The notes: generated from the letters alone by a model not told the origin. A stretch of DNA of 64,000 nucleotides from Paenibacillus swuensis (GCF_001644605.1 NZ_CP011388.1:4197501-4261500); one strand, 5' to 3'; shown: positions 25,974 through 35,297, numbered from the stretch's first letter. A program made the numbers and translations.

Positions 25974-27072
25974 CATCGTTCTCAAGCTCACGGCCCATCG
26001 TCGTAATGGGCACGGGATAATCCGCCTGGTTCAGGCGGATTTCTTCTTGCGAAATGTGAGGCATACGCGGAAACGTATGCCTCACATGGGCATGCGCTGA
26101 GACGCCGAGCTCTCGCTCGAGGCGCTCCTGCGCGGAGGCGGGCAGTCCGCCCGGCAAGGGCACCGCGGCGGACTGCAGCGCCGCCTTGGTCAGCACCGTA
26201 CGCAGGTGATGACTGGCGCCTTGATGCCGCGCGCGCGGATCGGCCGCCGTGATGCGGGGCATCACGACGGGCGTTCCGCTTAAGCCGGCGGCGGCATTGA
26301 TCAGTTCGGCCGTCTCCATGCCGGTATGGCCGAACTCGGTCCCGGTCCCGGCGATGCCGGGACCCATGGCGGCGATGACGATGTCGGCGCCGAGCACGTG
26401 CTTCGCGGCGAGCAGCGCGCTGAACTTGTTCAGCGCCTCCAGATCGCCGCCGTAGGCGTGGCCGCACGTGACCGTGCCGCGCAGCCAGCCAAGGCCGCGG
26501 AGCGCGGCTACGTGTCGGCTGAACGCGGCCGGCAAAGCCCCGCCGTCGGTCATGACGTAGGCGACCGACGCCTCCGGCTGCAGCGCGCGTATGCGGCACA
26601 CCGCCGCGGGCAGCATGCTGTGCAGCTCGCCGATCAGCACCGGTGTGCCAGCCAGGTCAAGAGACTGCCGGAACAGCCCATGGTATGGGCTTTCGGGCGC
26701 CTCCACGCTCACCACGCTGCGTTGCAGCGGGGTGTAGCGCAGCTTCATGATGTGGCCGGTGTCGCCAAGGGACCTAATCGCATCCGTGGCCGGACAGTCG
26801 CCATCGATACTCGTCGCTTCGGACTTGGGCATCCGCAATAGCTCCGCCCCGTCCGCGAAGCCCGCCACAAAATGAACGCCCCCTGTCCCGAGCCCGAGCT
26901 CCACCGCCGTTACGTTCAAGAGCAGCTTGTCGCCGGGCTTCGCCTCCGGCATCACGTCCGTGTAGTGGACGGCGCGCGCGGAAGCGCCGTCCTCCATAAG
27001 CATGGTCAATTGCTGCATGCCCTTCTCTGCGGCAATAACTTGTTGCACCGTCCCCATCTGCCACCGTATCAT
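25885..27072 (-). CDS. DUF3866 family protein
   Basis: A 395-residue conserved Bacillales protein of unknown function. Visible: an N-terminal small beta domain, a glycine-rich segment ELGLGTGGVHFVAGF, a central Rossmann-like region (VIAAMGPGIAGTGTEFGHTG) and a C-terminal domain. It is neither secreted nor membrane-bound by eye. The body is much richer in GC than its neighbours. AAGGGGTGAG precedes the ATG. The 3' end overlaps mciZ. Confidence 0.85.
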   Translation of the reverse strand: MIRWQMGTVQQVIAAEKGMQQLTMLMEDGASARAVHYTDVMPEAKPGDKLLLNVTAVELGLGTGGVHFVAGFADGAELLRMPKSEATSIDGDCPATDAIRSLGDTGHIMKLRYTPLQRSVVSVEAPESPYHGLFRQSLDLAGTPVLIGELHSMLPAAVCRIRALQPEASVAYVMTDGGALPAAFSRHVAALRGLGWLRGTVTCGHAYGGDLEALNKFSALLAAKHVLGADIVIAAMGPGIAGTGTEFGHTGMETAELINAAAGLSGTPVVMPRITAADPRARHQGASHHLRTVLTKAALQSAAVPLPGGLPASAQERLERELGVSAHAHVRHTFPRMPHISQEEIRLNQADYPVPITTMGRELENDVIFFEAVCCAADYACGLLRRNPNPHGPTG

Positions 27073-27107
27073 CCGCTCACCCCTTTGGGCCCCAAGAAAA
27101 CAAGTCC

Positions 27108-27659
27108 CTACTTATTTAGAAATATACTCTCATACTTGTCATAAAACTCGGTTTTTAACAGTCCGTAGAAGAACATATCTCTCGGCTTGCCGTGGTGTAT
27201 CTCATGCTGACGGAGCAGTCCCTCCTGCTTGAAGCCCGCTCCTGCCAGCATCCGCTGTGAACGCTCGTTGAAATCATAGACTTCGGCATAAATTCGCTCT
27301 AGATTTTTTACAGTAAATGCGTAATCAATAACGATGCGCAGCGCCGTTCGACCGACACCGCGGTTCCAGTAATTCCGGTTTCCGAGCACAATGCCCACGG
27401 CTGCCTTCCGGTTTTCGATATCAATCAACGCCAGCTCCGCGCGTCCCACCAACACACCTTCCGTCTCTACGGCAAAAAGCATTAAATGATCGGGCGTGTT
27501 CATGATATATCCTTGAAACTTGTCTATGAACAGCGCCTGGGACCGGCGATTCCCCCAACCGCTGTAGGTTTCAAGCTCCGTGTCCAGATGCCATGCGTAC
27601 ATGGTTTCTAGATCTGAAGGTTCCATAGGCCTAATTTTTACGTTATCGGTTTCAAACAT
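27108..27659 (-). CDS. GNAT-family N-acetyltransferase
   Basis: A 183-residue RimJ/RimL-like acetyltransferase: VKIRPMEPSDLETMYAWH at the start, the acetyl-CoA-binding strand and loop NRNYWNRGVGRTALRIVI (about 102-119) and ERSQRMLAGAGFKQEGLLRQ near the end. ATG at 27659 is chosen from the family N-terminus; its AAGGAG is 13 bases upstream, rather far. Acceptor unknown. It follows the M20 peptidase gene across a terminator. Confidence 0.85.
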   Translation of the reverse strand: MFETDNVKIRPMEPSDLETMYAWHLDTELETYSGWGNRRSQALFIDKFQGYIMNTPDHLMLFAVETEGVLVGRAELALIDIENRKAAVGIVLGNRNYWNRGVGRTALRIVIDYAFTVKNLERIYAEVYDFNERSQRMLAGAGFKQEGLLRQHEIHHGKPRDMFFYGLLKTEFYDKYESIFLNK

Positions 27660-27705
27660 CAGGTTTAGATCTCTCCTTAGAATTATTTCGCTAAAAAACA
27701 TTCCA

Positions 27706-27735
27706 CAAAAAAGGACTGAGGAAATACCCCAGTCC
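27706..27735 (-). terminator. Terminator after the M20 peptidase gene
   Basis: Minus-strand GGACTGGGG and CCTCAGTCC pair over nine positions (one G-U) around a 5-base loop, followed by TTTTTTG. Confidence 0.88.
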
Positions 27736-27759
27736 CTTTGTATACAGCAACACCTTGAC

Positions 27760-28890
27760 TTACTCGCCCTTCGCAACTTCCTTCACGATCGCCACAACAG
27801 CTTCAGCCGTCCCGACAAGCTCAGAGACAGGAATTTGTTCCTTTAACGTATGAATAAACTCATAGCCCACCGCCAGGTTCACGGTCGGGATACCCATGCC
27901 GTTGAACATATTGGCATCGCTGCCGCCGCCGGTGTGGAACGTCTTCGGCGTCTTGCCGATGGATTCCAGCGCGCGCATCGCCAGCTTCACTACCGGCGCA
28001 TCATCGCCATAGTTATATGCCGGATAAATGACTTCGCTCTTGAAATCCACCGTCGCGCCGTACTCGGATGCCGCGCTTTCGAAAGCAACTCTCATTTTCT
28101 CCACTTGCTCCGTTACTTTCTCTTGGTGCAGGGAACGCGCTTCCGCATCAATTTTCACGAGGTCGCATACGATGTTGGTTTGATCGCCGCCTTGGAATTT
28201 ACCGATATTGGCTGTCGTATCTTGATCCAGACGCCCTAGCGGCATCCGGGCGATGGCTTTACTTGCCACTTGAATCGCGCTGATGCCGTCCTCCGGATTC
28301 ACACCCGCATGCGCGGATTTACCGTGAATGGTGGCATAAATCTTAGCCTGTGTCGGCGCCGCGACGGCGATGTGCCCCACCGTTTTGTCGGAATCCAAAG
28401 CATAGCCGAAGTCCGCATCCATGTATGAAGCATCCATCGCTCGGGCGCCAAGCAATCCGGACTCTTCGCCTACGGAGATGACGAACTGGATTTTGCCATG
28501 GGGAATGTTATTTTCCTGCAGAACACGAATGCCTTCCAACATCGCCGCGATTCCCGCTTTATCGTCCGCGCCCAGAATGGTTGTGCCGTCGCTGCGAATG
28601 TAACCGTCCGCGTCCAGTTGCGGCTTAATGCCTTTGCCCGGCGTAACTGTATCCATATGACAAGTGAAGAATAAGCGCGGAAGCTCTTGATCCGATGTCG
28701 CCGCAAGGGATGCGAACAGGTTGTTCGCGCCGTGCCCGATTTTGGAACCCGCATCGTCTTCAGTAATGGTTAAACCCAATTCCGTAAACTTTTTTTTCAG
28801 CACTTCGCTGATTTCTTTCTCGTACTTTGTTTCGCTGTCCACCCGCACAAGCTCCATAAACTCTTGCACCAAACGGTCCTGATTTATCAT
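27760..28890 (-). CDS. M20/M25/M40 family metallopeptidase (PepT-like)
   Basis: A 376-residue zinc peptidase. Metal ligands are visible in FTCHMDTVTPGKG, ILGADDKAG, GEESGLLGA and HTGGGSDANMFNG. It resembles Bacillus YqjE and tripeptidase T. Likely a cytoplasmic di/tripeptidase or deacylase; substrate not determined. ATG at 28890 follows GGAGG by seven bases. It is divergent from the prli42-like gene. Confidence 0.9.
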   Translation of the reverse strand: MINQDRLVQEFMELVRVDSETKYEKEISEVLKKKFTELGLTITEDDAGSKIGHGANNLFASLAATSDQELPRLFFTCHMDTVTPGKGIKPQLDADGYIRSDGTTILGADDKAGIAAMLEGIRVLQENNIPHGKIQFVISVGEESGLLGARAMDASYMDADFGYALDSDKTVGHIAVAAPTQAKIYATIHGKSAHAGVNPEDGISAIQVASKAIARMPLGRLDQDTTANIGKFQGGDQTNIVCDLVKIDAEARSLHQEKVTEQVEKMRVAFESAASEYGATVDFKSEVIYPAYNYGDDAPVVKLAMRALESIGKTPKTFHTGGGSDANMFNGMGIPTVNLAVGYEFIHTLKEQIPVSELVGTAEAVVAIVKEVAKGE

Positions 28891-28985
28891 AGACTTTCCT
28901 CCAATAAGTAAAATAAGTTACAATATACGAATAGTATACCGTTTATCTGCAGCGTTTCCAAATACGAAGGGAGTCTGAATTATCC

Positions 28986-29087
28986 ATGGGTCAAAATAAC
29001 CGCTGGTTCAAAATCATCATCTACATTATGCTGGCCGCTATGCTGTTATCCACGTTGTTGGTAGCTGTGCAGCCATTGATGCAATAA
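28986..29087 (+). CDS. prli42: Prli42-like stressosome membrane miniprotein
   Basis: A 33-residue protein: basic N-terminus (MGQNNRWFK) followed by one membrane helix (IIIYIMLAAMLLSTLLVAV) and a short end. Size, pattern and the L-S-T/S-L-L core fit Prli42, which tethers the stressosome to the membrane in Listeria. It is divergent from the peptidase gene, with AAGGGAG 12 bases before the ATG. The family is easily missed because of its length. Whether this organism has a stressosome is not shown by the window. Confidence 0.7.
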   Translation: MGQNNRWFKIIIYIMLAAMLLSTLLVAVQPLMQ

Positions 29088-29124
29088 ATTCTTATTTGTA
29101 ATCAAAACATGTGCATTTACACCT

Positions 29125-29196
29125 AGGGCCTGTTGCTCTGCCGCGGATTGGGATGGATTTGAAGCCCGAACCCGTGCGCATGGGCGGACAGGCCCT
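29125..29196. repeat. Inverted repeat between prli42 and lipB
   Basis: AGGGCCTGT (29125-29133) and ACAGGCCCT (29188-29196) are perfect 9-base complements enclosing 54 bases. It lies between two convergent genes and could act as a shared terminator, although no long T tract follows on either strand. Confidence 0.5.
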
Positions 29197-29205
29197 TTGT
29201 CATTG

Positions 29206-29892
29206 CTAAACTGGATCTGAAAGCATTATGTCCTTGTCATACCCAAACTCTTGGCAAAAATAAGGAAGAATCCCCTCAGCCGCTTCGCGTAAAGTTAACC
29301 GTTTCCCCGTGCACTCTTCCAATGAAGTAACGCCAAACTCCCGGATGCCGCAAGGAATAATTCCCTCAAAACCATCCACCCCTGCATGAATGTTGAATGC
29401 AAAACCGTGACTGGTGACGAAGCCTCTGCGACTCCTGCATTTGTTGAATTTGACGCCTATGGCGCAAATTTTACGGTCACCTACCCAAACACCGGTGTAC
29501 TCCGGCTTGCGGGATCCTTCGATGCCGAATTCACGGAGATAGTTGATGATAACCTGTTCCAAATTCCGCAAATACCCGTGCAGGTTTAGCCCCACCGCAT
29601 CCAGATAGACGAGAGGATAGCCGACCAGCTGCCCGGGACCGTGATAGGTAATATCGCCGCCGCGGTCAATCTGGAACACGGAGATGCCCCGCTCTTTCAA
29701 TTCTTCTTCATCCCACAGCAGATGCTCCGGATTACGATCGGCTCCGATCGTAAACGTCGGCGGATGCTCCAGAAGGAGGAGCGTTTCCGCTTCCTCCTCC
29801 TTGTCGATGGCTTTGACGTAATCTTTTTGCAGATCCCAAGCTGTGTTGTATTCAATTCTAGGATGGTAGTAAGCTTGCAATGGTTTCATCAT
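29206..29892 (-). CDS. lipB: Octanoyl-ACP:protein N-octanoyltransferase LipB
   Basis: Transfers octanoyl from acyl carrier protein to lipoyl domains, the first step of lipoylation. The 228 residues show RGGDITYHGPGQLVGYPL (about 75-92), the catalytic lysine in GVKFNK, SHGFAFN and the catalytic cysteine in IIPCGIREFGVTSL. ATGATG gives two starts; 29892 is used, 17 bases after the bkdB stop. Being directly after the E2 gene of a lipoyl-dependent complex, its job of loading that E2 is a natural inference. Confidence 0.93.
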   Translation of the reverse strand: MMKPLQAYYHPRIEYNTAWDLQKDYVKAIDKEEEAETLLLLEHPPTFTIGADRNPEHLLWDEEELKERGISVFQIDRGGDITYHGPGQLVGYPLVYLDAVGLNLHGYLRNLEQVIINYLREFGIEGSRKPEYTGVWVGDRKICAIGVKFNKCRSRRGFVTSHGFAFNIHAGVDGFEGIIPCGIREFGVTSLEECTGKRLTLREAAEGILPYFCQEFGYDKDIMLSDPV

Positions 29893-29909
29893 TGAGGGTT
29901 CGCCGCTTT

Positions 29910-31370
29910 CTAGTACAAATTCGTTTCCGCGTTGTAGCCTTCCAAATTCTCCTTGACCCGTTGCAGAAACCGTCCGCAGATTACACCGTCCAGAATCCGA
30001 TGATCCAGCGATAAGCACAGATTCGCCATGGAACGCACGGCAATCATGTCGTTGATGACGACAGGCTTCTTCACAATGGATTCAAAGGTCAGGATTGCCG
30101 CCTGCGGATAATTAATAATTGGATAGGACAGAATCGAGCCAAAGGACCCGGTATTGTTAATCGTGAATGTACCGCCTAACAGTTCATCAAGCTTCAGCTT
30201 GCCAGCGCGTGTTTTCGTCGACAATTCTTCAATTTCACGGGCAATGCCTGGAATGTTTTTCTGATCCGCCTTCTGAATGACCGGCGTGAGCACCGAATCT
30301 TCTGTACCGACCGCCAGGGAGATGTTAATATCCCGCTTCACGATGATTTTGTCCACAGCCCAGACGGAATTCATGATCGGATAATCTTTGATCGCGCTGA
30401 CGACAGCTTTAATGAGAAAAGCCAGATAGGTCAGGTTCACGCCTTCTTTGCGTTTGAACTCGTCCTTCCACTTGTTGCGAAGCTGCACAAGATTCGTCAC
30501 ATCCACTTCAATCATCGTCCAGGCGTGCGGAATTTCCGTTACGCTTTGACGCATGTTCCGCGCGATCGTGTTCCGAATCGGCGTCACATCGATGAAGTAT
30601 TCACTGCGGCCGGCGATCTGCTGACCTTCCACCTCAATATCGGGAAGAGGCGGATTCTGGCTCAGATGGATGCCGGTCGTGCGAAGCGGTCCGCGCTCCG
30701 ACTGCGTCAGGGGCGCGCTTGGCGCTGCTGCGGCTTGCGCAGTCGGCGCGGCGGCGTAGGCTGCAGGCGCTTGCGCCGGAGGCGTCGGCTTCCCTTCGGC
30801 GATGTAAGCGAGCACGTCCTTGCGGGAGATTCTCCCGTCAAGGCCGGTGCCGCTTACGAGCCGAAGGTCGACGCCGTGCTCGGCGGCGAGCGTCTGCACG
30901 GCGGGGGAGTAGCGCCCGCGCATGCCGGGCTCCCGTGACGACGACGGAGTCGTTGACACGGGAGCGGCATGCGCCGCAGCGACCCCGCCGGCAGCGAGCG
31001 AGGCCGAGCCCGGCGCGCCTGCGGCGGAGCTAACGCCGCTAGCGTGCGCTGCGCTCTGCGCGCCGGCCGCCGCCTGGCTGCCGCCATCGCTCGCGTTGCC
31101 CGCGCCACCTGCGGTTGCTGCTCCCGCTGGCGCCTCGATGATGCAGATCGGCGTGCCCACGGGCACATTCTCCCCCTCACGGACGAGAATGCGCTTGAGC
31201 ACACCTTCCGCCGTCGAGGGAAGCTCTGCATTTACTTTATCCGTAAATATTTCGCATAACACTTCATATTCTTCCACATAATCGCCCGGTTGCTTCAGCC
31301 ATTTGCCGATCGTTGCCGATACGAGCGATTCCGCCAGCTGCGGGACGATAATTTCAAGTTCCTTAGTCAT
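29910..31370 (-). CDS. bkdB: Branched-chain 2-oxoacid dehydrogenase E2 (lipoyl acyltransferase)
   Basis: A 486-residue E2. Lipoyl domain at 1-80 with the modified Lys45 (IFTDKVNAEL), an Ala/Pro-rich flexible linker (about 85-150), a peripheral-subunit-binding domain (about 155-195, RYSPAVQTLAAEHGVDL), a second linker and a catalytic domain from about 245, ending with the active-site DHRILDG. It moves acyl groups to CoA. It is third in lpd-bkdAA-bkdAB-bkdB-lipB. The linker DNA is strongly GC-rich, as expected from Ala and Gly codons. Confidence 0.93.
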   Translation of the reverse strand: MTKELEIIVPQLAESLVSATIGKWLKQPGDYVEEYEVLCEIFTDKVNAELPSTAEGVLKRILVREGENVPVGTPICIIEAPAGAATAGGAGNASDGGSQAAAGAQSAAHASGVSSAAGAPGSASLAAGGVAAAHAAPVSTTPSSSREPGMRGRYSPAVQTLAAEHGVDLRLVSGTGLDGRISRKDVLAYIAEGKPTPPAQAPAAYAAAPTAQAAAAPSAPLTQSERGPLRTTGIHLSQNPPLPDIEVEGQQIAGRSEYFIDVTPIRNTIARNMRQSVTEIPHAWTMIEVDVTNLVQLRNKWKDEFKRKEGVNLTYLAFLIKAVVSAIKDYPIMNSVWAVDKIIVKRDINISLAVGTEDSVLTPVIQKADQKNIPGIAREIEELSTKTRAGKLKLDELLGGTFTINNTGSFGSILSYPIINYPQAAILTFESIVKKPVVINDMIAVRSMANLCLSLDHRILDGVICGRFLQRVKENLEGYNAETNLY

Positions 31371-31477
31371 TTGAAGACACCTCGCTGTGTTCCGTTTATT
31401 GAATTCCGATAAAATAACCTCTATCGAAGCCTCTCAGGAGGGGCGACCGCGTTTAAAGGTTGGTTATTATGCCAATC

Positions 31478-31515
31478 GGAAAGCGTGTTTTCTCGAACGA
31501 AAACATATACTTTCC
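31478..31515 (-). other. Stem-loop between bkdAB and bkdB
   Basis: GGAAAG/CTTTCC (31478-31483, 31510-31515) and GTTTTC/GAAAAC (31487-31492, 31499-31504) make a two-part hairpin in the 152-base gap between the E1-beta and E2 genes. There is no U tract. It could be a processing or stability element in the operon mRNA. Confidence 0.45.
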
Positions 31516-31522
31516 AATGTGG

Positions 31523-32506
31523 TTAGAATAAGGCCAGCTTCTTCATCGCTTCCTTGACTTTCTCCATATTCAGCATGAAAAATTTCTCGAGCGGAGGCGA
31601 GATCGGCATCGCGGGAACGTCCGGACCGCAAAGCCGCATAATCGGAGCATCCAGCTCAAACAACAGTTCCTCCGCGATAATCGCCGACACTTCCGCACCC
31701 ACACCGCCGGTCTTGTTATCTTCGTGTACGATCAACACTTTGCCTGTCTTCCGCGTCGCTTCCAGAATCGCTTCCCGATCCAGCGGTTGAATCGTTCGCA
31801 AGTCCAGTACATGCGCTGAGATGCCTTCCGCTGCGAGTTCCTCCGCCGCCTGCATCACAAAGTGGACCGGCAAGGAGTAAGAAATGACGGTAATATCCGT
31901 TCCTTCCCTGCGCACAGCAGCTTTACCGATTTCAACAATGTAGTCGTCGTCAGGGACTTCTTCAACAATGAGCTTATAGCATTTCTTGTTTTCAAAAAAC
32001 AGCACCGGATCCGGATCGCGCACCGCGGCTTTCAGCAAACCTTTGGCGTCATAGGCGGAATATGGCGCTACAATCTTCAGTCCCGGCGTTCCGAAGAACA
32101 ACGATTCCGGGCATTGGGAATGGTAAAGCCCCCCGAACACACCTCCGCCGATTGGCGCGCGAATCACGATCGGACAGCTCCAATCGTTATTGGAGCGATA
32201 ACGAATCTTGGCGGCTTCGCTAATGATCTGATTCGTCGCCGGCAACATGAAATCCGAGTATTGCATCTCGGCGATCGGCTTCATCCCATACATGGCGGCC
32301 CCGATGGCCACCCCTGCAATCGCGGACTCCGCAAGCGGTGTGTCAATGACACGCGCTTCTCCGAAGCGTTCCAGCAAGCCCTTCGTCGTACCGAACACGC
32401 CGCCTTTCAGTCCCACATCTTCACCGAGAAGAAAGACGTTCTCATCTCTTGCCATTTCTTCATGCATGGCCAAATTAATGGCATCTATATATTGCAGCTT
32501 CGGCAT
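31523..32506 (-). CDS. bkdAB: Branched-chain 2-oxoacid dehydrogenase E1 beta
   Basis: A 327-residue transketolase-like subunit. It holds LLGEDVGLKGGVFGTTKGL near the N-terminus, IRAPIGGGVFGGLYHSQ and a C-terminal transketolase domain (LRTIQPLDREAILEATRKTGK). Forms the heterotetramer with BkdAA. GAGGGGGA precedes the ATG, only two bases after the E1-alpha stop. The lack of a PDH-type context and the neighbouring DUF2627 gene favour the branched-chain type over pyruvate dehydrogenase. Confidence 0.93.
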   Translation of the reverse strand: MPKLQYIDAINLAMHEEMARDENVFLLGEDVGLKGGVFGTTKGLLERFGEARVIDTPLAESAIAGVAIGAAMYGMKPIAEMQYSDFMLPATNQIISEAAKIRYRSNNDWSCPIVIRAPIGGGVFGGLYHSQCPESLFFGTPGLKIVAPYSAYDAKGLLKAAVRDPDPVLFFENKKCYKLIVEEVPDDDYIVEIGKAAVRREGTDITVISYSLPVHFVMQAAEELAAEGISAHVLDLRTIQPLDREAILEATRKTGKVLIVHEDNKTGGVGAEVSAIIAEELLFELDAPIMRLCGPDVPAMPISPPLEKFFMLNMEKVKEAMKKLALF

Positions 32507-32508
32507 CG

Positions 32509-33564
32509 CTATTCCCCCTCTTCCGGCGTTGCGTAAACATGCAGCAACGTGTCTTCCGGCTTCGGAAACGGCGCGTGATCTCCGAATTCCGTCGCTTCCT
32601 TCACTTCTTGTATCAGACGCGCGCTAAGCTCCGCATCCTGCTCTTCCGACCAGATTCCCGCTTCAATCAGATATTGTCTGTACCGCGGCAGACCATCCTT
32701 CTGCCGGTTCTCATCCACTTCTTCTTTCGTTCTGTACATCAAATCATTATCCGATGTGGAATGCGGAGACAAACGGTACATCATTGCTTCGATGAGCGTG
32801 GCTCCTTCGCCCCGGGCCGCGCGCTCACGGGCCTCCTTGACGACACGGTATACTTCCAGCGGATCATTGCCGTCGACCTGGATGCCGGGTATACCGTATC
32901 CCAATCCGCGGTCGGCTACCTTGCCGCCGAGCTGTTTATGTACAGGTACCGAGATGGCATACTGGTTATTTTCACACATGAAGATCACCGGCAACTTATG
33001 CACACCCGCGAAATTCAAGCCTTCATGAAAATCGCCCTGGTTGCTGGAGCCTTCGCCGAAGGTGACGAAACTGGCAAAGCCTTCGCCCTTCATCTTCGAA
33101 GCCAGCGCAAAGCCTACTGCATGGGGAACCTGAGTCGTTACGGGACTGGAGCCTGTAACAATACGGTGTTTCTTATGTGAAAAGTGGCCCGGCATTTGAC
33201 GGCCGCCGCTGGCAGGATCATCCGCTTTGGCGAAGACCGACAGCATCAGATCTTGGACCGTCATGCCGACGGATAGAACGAAAGCGTAATCGCGGTAATA
33301 CGGCAAGTAATAATCACGCTCGCGATCCAGCGCGAATGCCGCCCCTACCTGAGCTGCTTCCTGTCCGATGCCGGACACATGAAAATTAATTTTACCCGCG
33401 CGTTGAAGCAACAGACATCTCTCGTCGTATTTACGGGCGAGCAGCATCTTCTCATACATGGCAACGGCCTGTTCGTCCGTTAAGCCCAACGTTTCATGCT
33501 TCGCCTCTCGGCTTGCCGAATAGGTATGTTGATTCAGGGAGAAAACCTCCTTAAAAGTTCGCAT
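32509..33564 (-). CDS. bkdAA: Branched-chain 2-oxoacid dehydrogenase E1 alpha
   Basis: A 351-residue thiamine-diphosphate subunit. The cofactor motif runs from GEGSSNQGDFHEG to ENNQYAIS (about 172-205), and YRLSPHSTSDND carries the phosphorylation-loop region of the E1-alpha family. The listed start is ATG 33564, which has only a weak site. A perfect AAGGAGG (33546-33552) lies inside the frame, eight bases before a CTG codon at 33537, so translation may start there. Confidence 0.92.
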   Translation of the reverse strand: MRTFKEVFSLNQHTYSASREAKHETLGLTDEQAVAMYEKMLLARKYDERCLLLQRAGKINFHVSGIGQEAAQVGAAFALDRERDYYLPYYRDYAFVLSVGMTVQDLMLSVFAKADDPASGGRQMPGHFSHKKHRIVTGSSPVTTQVPHAVGFALASKMKGEGFASFVTFGEGSSNQGDFHEGLNFAGVHKLPVIFMCENNQYAISVPVHKQLGGKVADRGLGYGIPGIQVDGNDPLEVYRVVKEARERAARGEGATLIEAMMYRLSPHSTSDNDLMYRTKEEVDENRQKDGLPRYRQYLIEAGIWSEEQDAELSARLIQEVKEATEFGDHAPFPKPEDTLLHVYATPEEGE

Positions 33565-33700
33565 AATACCCTATAATTACGGGATTAAACCTTAAATTAT
33601 AACCAGGTCCTAAGACTTGACGCTATATCCATTATAATCGTTTTGATTCAAAAGGGAAATGCTTCTTCTCTGCCCGTACCAAGCTCTGTACAAGCTGGAA

Positions 33701-35122
33701 TTACATCCCGATCGCCTTCCCGTCCACCGCCAACATCGCCTCGCCGATAATTTCAGATAAGGTCGGATGAGGGTGAATCGTGTTGCCGACCTCCCAAGGC
33801 GTGGCATCCAGCAGTTGAGCAAGGGCCGCTTCCGCAATATAATCCGTCACATGCGGTCCGATCATATGTACGCCAAGAATATCATTCGTTTCACTGTCCG
33901 CGATGACTTTCACGAAACCGTCCGTTTCCCCGTAAACCAACGCTTTGCCGATCGCGGAAAAAGGAAACTTCCCGACCTTGACGGCATGACCCTGTTCTTT
34001 GGCTTGCGCTTCGGTCCAGCCTACGGACGCGATTTCCGGTCGCGTATATATGCATCGCGGCACAAGATGAGAACTCATCGGATGCGTCTTATGGCCTGCG
34101 GCATGCTCTGCCGCCACCATACCCTCATGAGAAGCCGCATGCGCCAATTGAAGGCCCCCGATCACATCGCCGATCGCATAAATATGCGGCTCTGTAGTCT
34201 GCATCGAATCATTCACTTTAATCACACCGTTCACTGTCTTGATGTCCGTGTTCTCAATGCCTATGTTCTCAATGTTCGCTTGCCGTCCGACGGAAACAAG
34301 GAGTTTCTCCGCCTTCAACAATTTGGTTTCTCCGGCATGCTCAACGCTCACCGAAACGCCTGTATCGCCTTTAACCGTTTGGGATGCATCTAGAATAGCG
34401 CCTGTTAATACGGTAATCCCCCGCTTCTTCAACAACCGTTCCAACTCGCCGGAGATGTCCTCATCCTCCTGAGGGATTAAACGTCCGGACGCTTCCACAA
34501 CAGTAACCTCAACGCCGAAATCGTTCAGCATGGAAGCCCACTCCACGCCGATTACACCGCCGCCGACGATGATCATGGATTGCGGGAGCTCGGTCATTTC
34601 CAACGCTTCTTCACTCGTAAGGATATAGCGTCCATCCGGCTCCAAACCCGGCAACGTTCGGGGTCGGGAACCCGTGGCAATGATGAGATGCGTCGGAACA
34701 ATCGTTTCCATCTCGTCCTCTTCAAGTTCAACCGCAACCGCCCCGCTCTTCGGCGAGAAGATAGAAGGTCCGATGACACGGCCTTTGCCGCGGATGATGT
34801 CGATTTTATTTTTGCTCATCAAATATTGAACGCCTTTATGTAATTGATTTACGATCCCTTCCTTACGCTCCTGCACTCTGGCAAAATCAAGCTCCGCCCC
34901 GGTCACTTTCACCCCGTACTCATTCCCTTTACGGACTGTGGCATACACTTCGGCGCTTCGGAGTAAAGCCTTGCTGGGAATACAACCCCTATGTAAACAC
35001 GTCCCGCCCAGCTTGTCCTTTTCAACAATGGCAACCGTCTTTCCCAATTGAGCCGCGCGAATCGCCGCAACATAGCCCCCTGTACCGCCGCCCAAAATAA
35101 CGAGATCATACGTCTTAGTCAT
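33701..35122 (-). CDS. lpd: Dihydrolipoyl dehydrogenase (E3)
   Basis: A 473-residue flavoprotein that reoxidises lipoyl groups with NAD. FAD-binding ILGGGTGGYVAA, redox disulfide Cys42-Cys47 (GGTCLHRGCIPS), NAD-binding VGGGVIGVEWAS and the active-site HPHPTLSE at the C-terminus. ATG at 35122 follows GGAGG by seven bases. It is the first gene of the bkd cluster; 136 bases without a clear gene separate it from bkdAA, containing TATAAT but no matching -35 that I can defend. Confidence 0.95.
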   Translation of the reverse strand: MTKTYDLVILGGGTGGYVAAIRAAQLGKTVAIVEKDKLGGTCLHRGCIPSKALLRSAEVYATVRKGNEYGVKVTGAELDFARVQERKEGIVNQLHKGVQYLMSKNKIDIIRGKGRVIGPSIFSPKSGAVAVELEEDEMETIVPTHLIIATGSRPRTLPGLEPDGRYILTSEEALEMTELPQSMIIVGGGVIGVEWASMLNDFGVEVTVVEASGRLIPQEDEDISGELERLLKKRGITVLTGAILDASQTVKGDTGVSVSVEHAGETKLLKAEKLLVSVGRQANIENIGIENTDIKTVNGVIKVNDSMQTTEPHIYAIGDVIGGLQLAHAASHEGMVAAEHAAGHKTHPMSSHLVPRCIYTRPEIASVGWTEAQAKEQGHAVKVGKFPFSAIGKALVYGETDGFVKVIADSETNDILGVHMIGPHVTDYIAEAALAQLLDATPWEVGNTIHPHPTLSEIIGEAMLAVDGKAIGM

Positions 35123-35297
35123 GATTCTACCTCCGGTTTTCTTCTTTATGCGTCTATTGTACTCCTTTTGCATGCGAGGAATAAAGTCTCTTCATGCAAA
35201 TAGACAGTGCCAGGGGTAACGAGGTATGATGAAAGGACAACTCTGCTTCATTCCCAAAAAGTCCGAAGGATGCCGGCACGAAAGGATCATGTACCCG

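Noticed and set aside
30719-31281. Several open frames overlapping the E2 linker
   Set aside because: They are by-products of GC-rich Ala/Gly/Pro codons in bkdB.
33565-33700. Sigma-A or sigma-54 promoter before bkdAA
   Set aside because: TATAAT is present but the -35 is too near (9-10 bases) on both strands, and no TGGCAC-N5-TTGC element was found.
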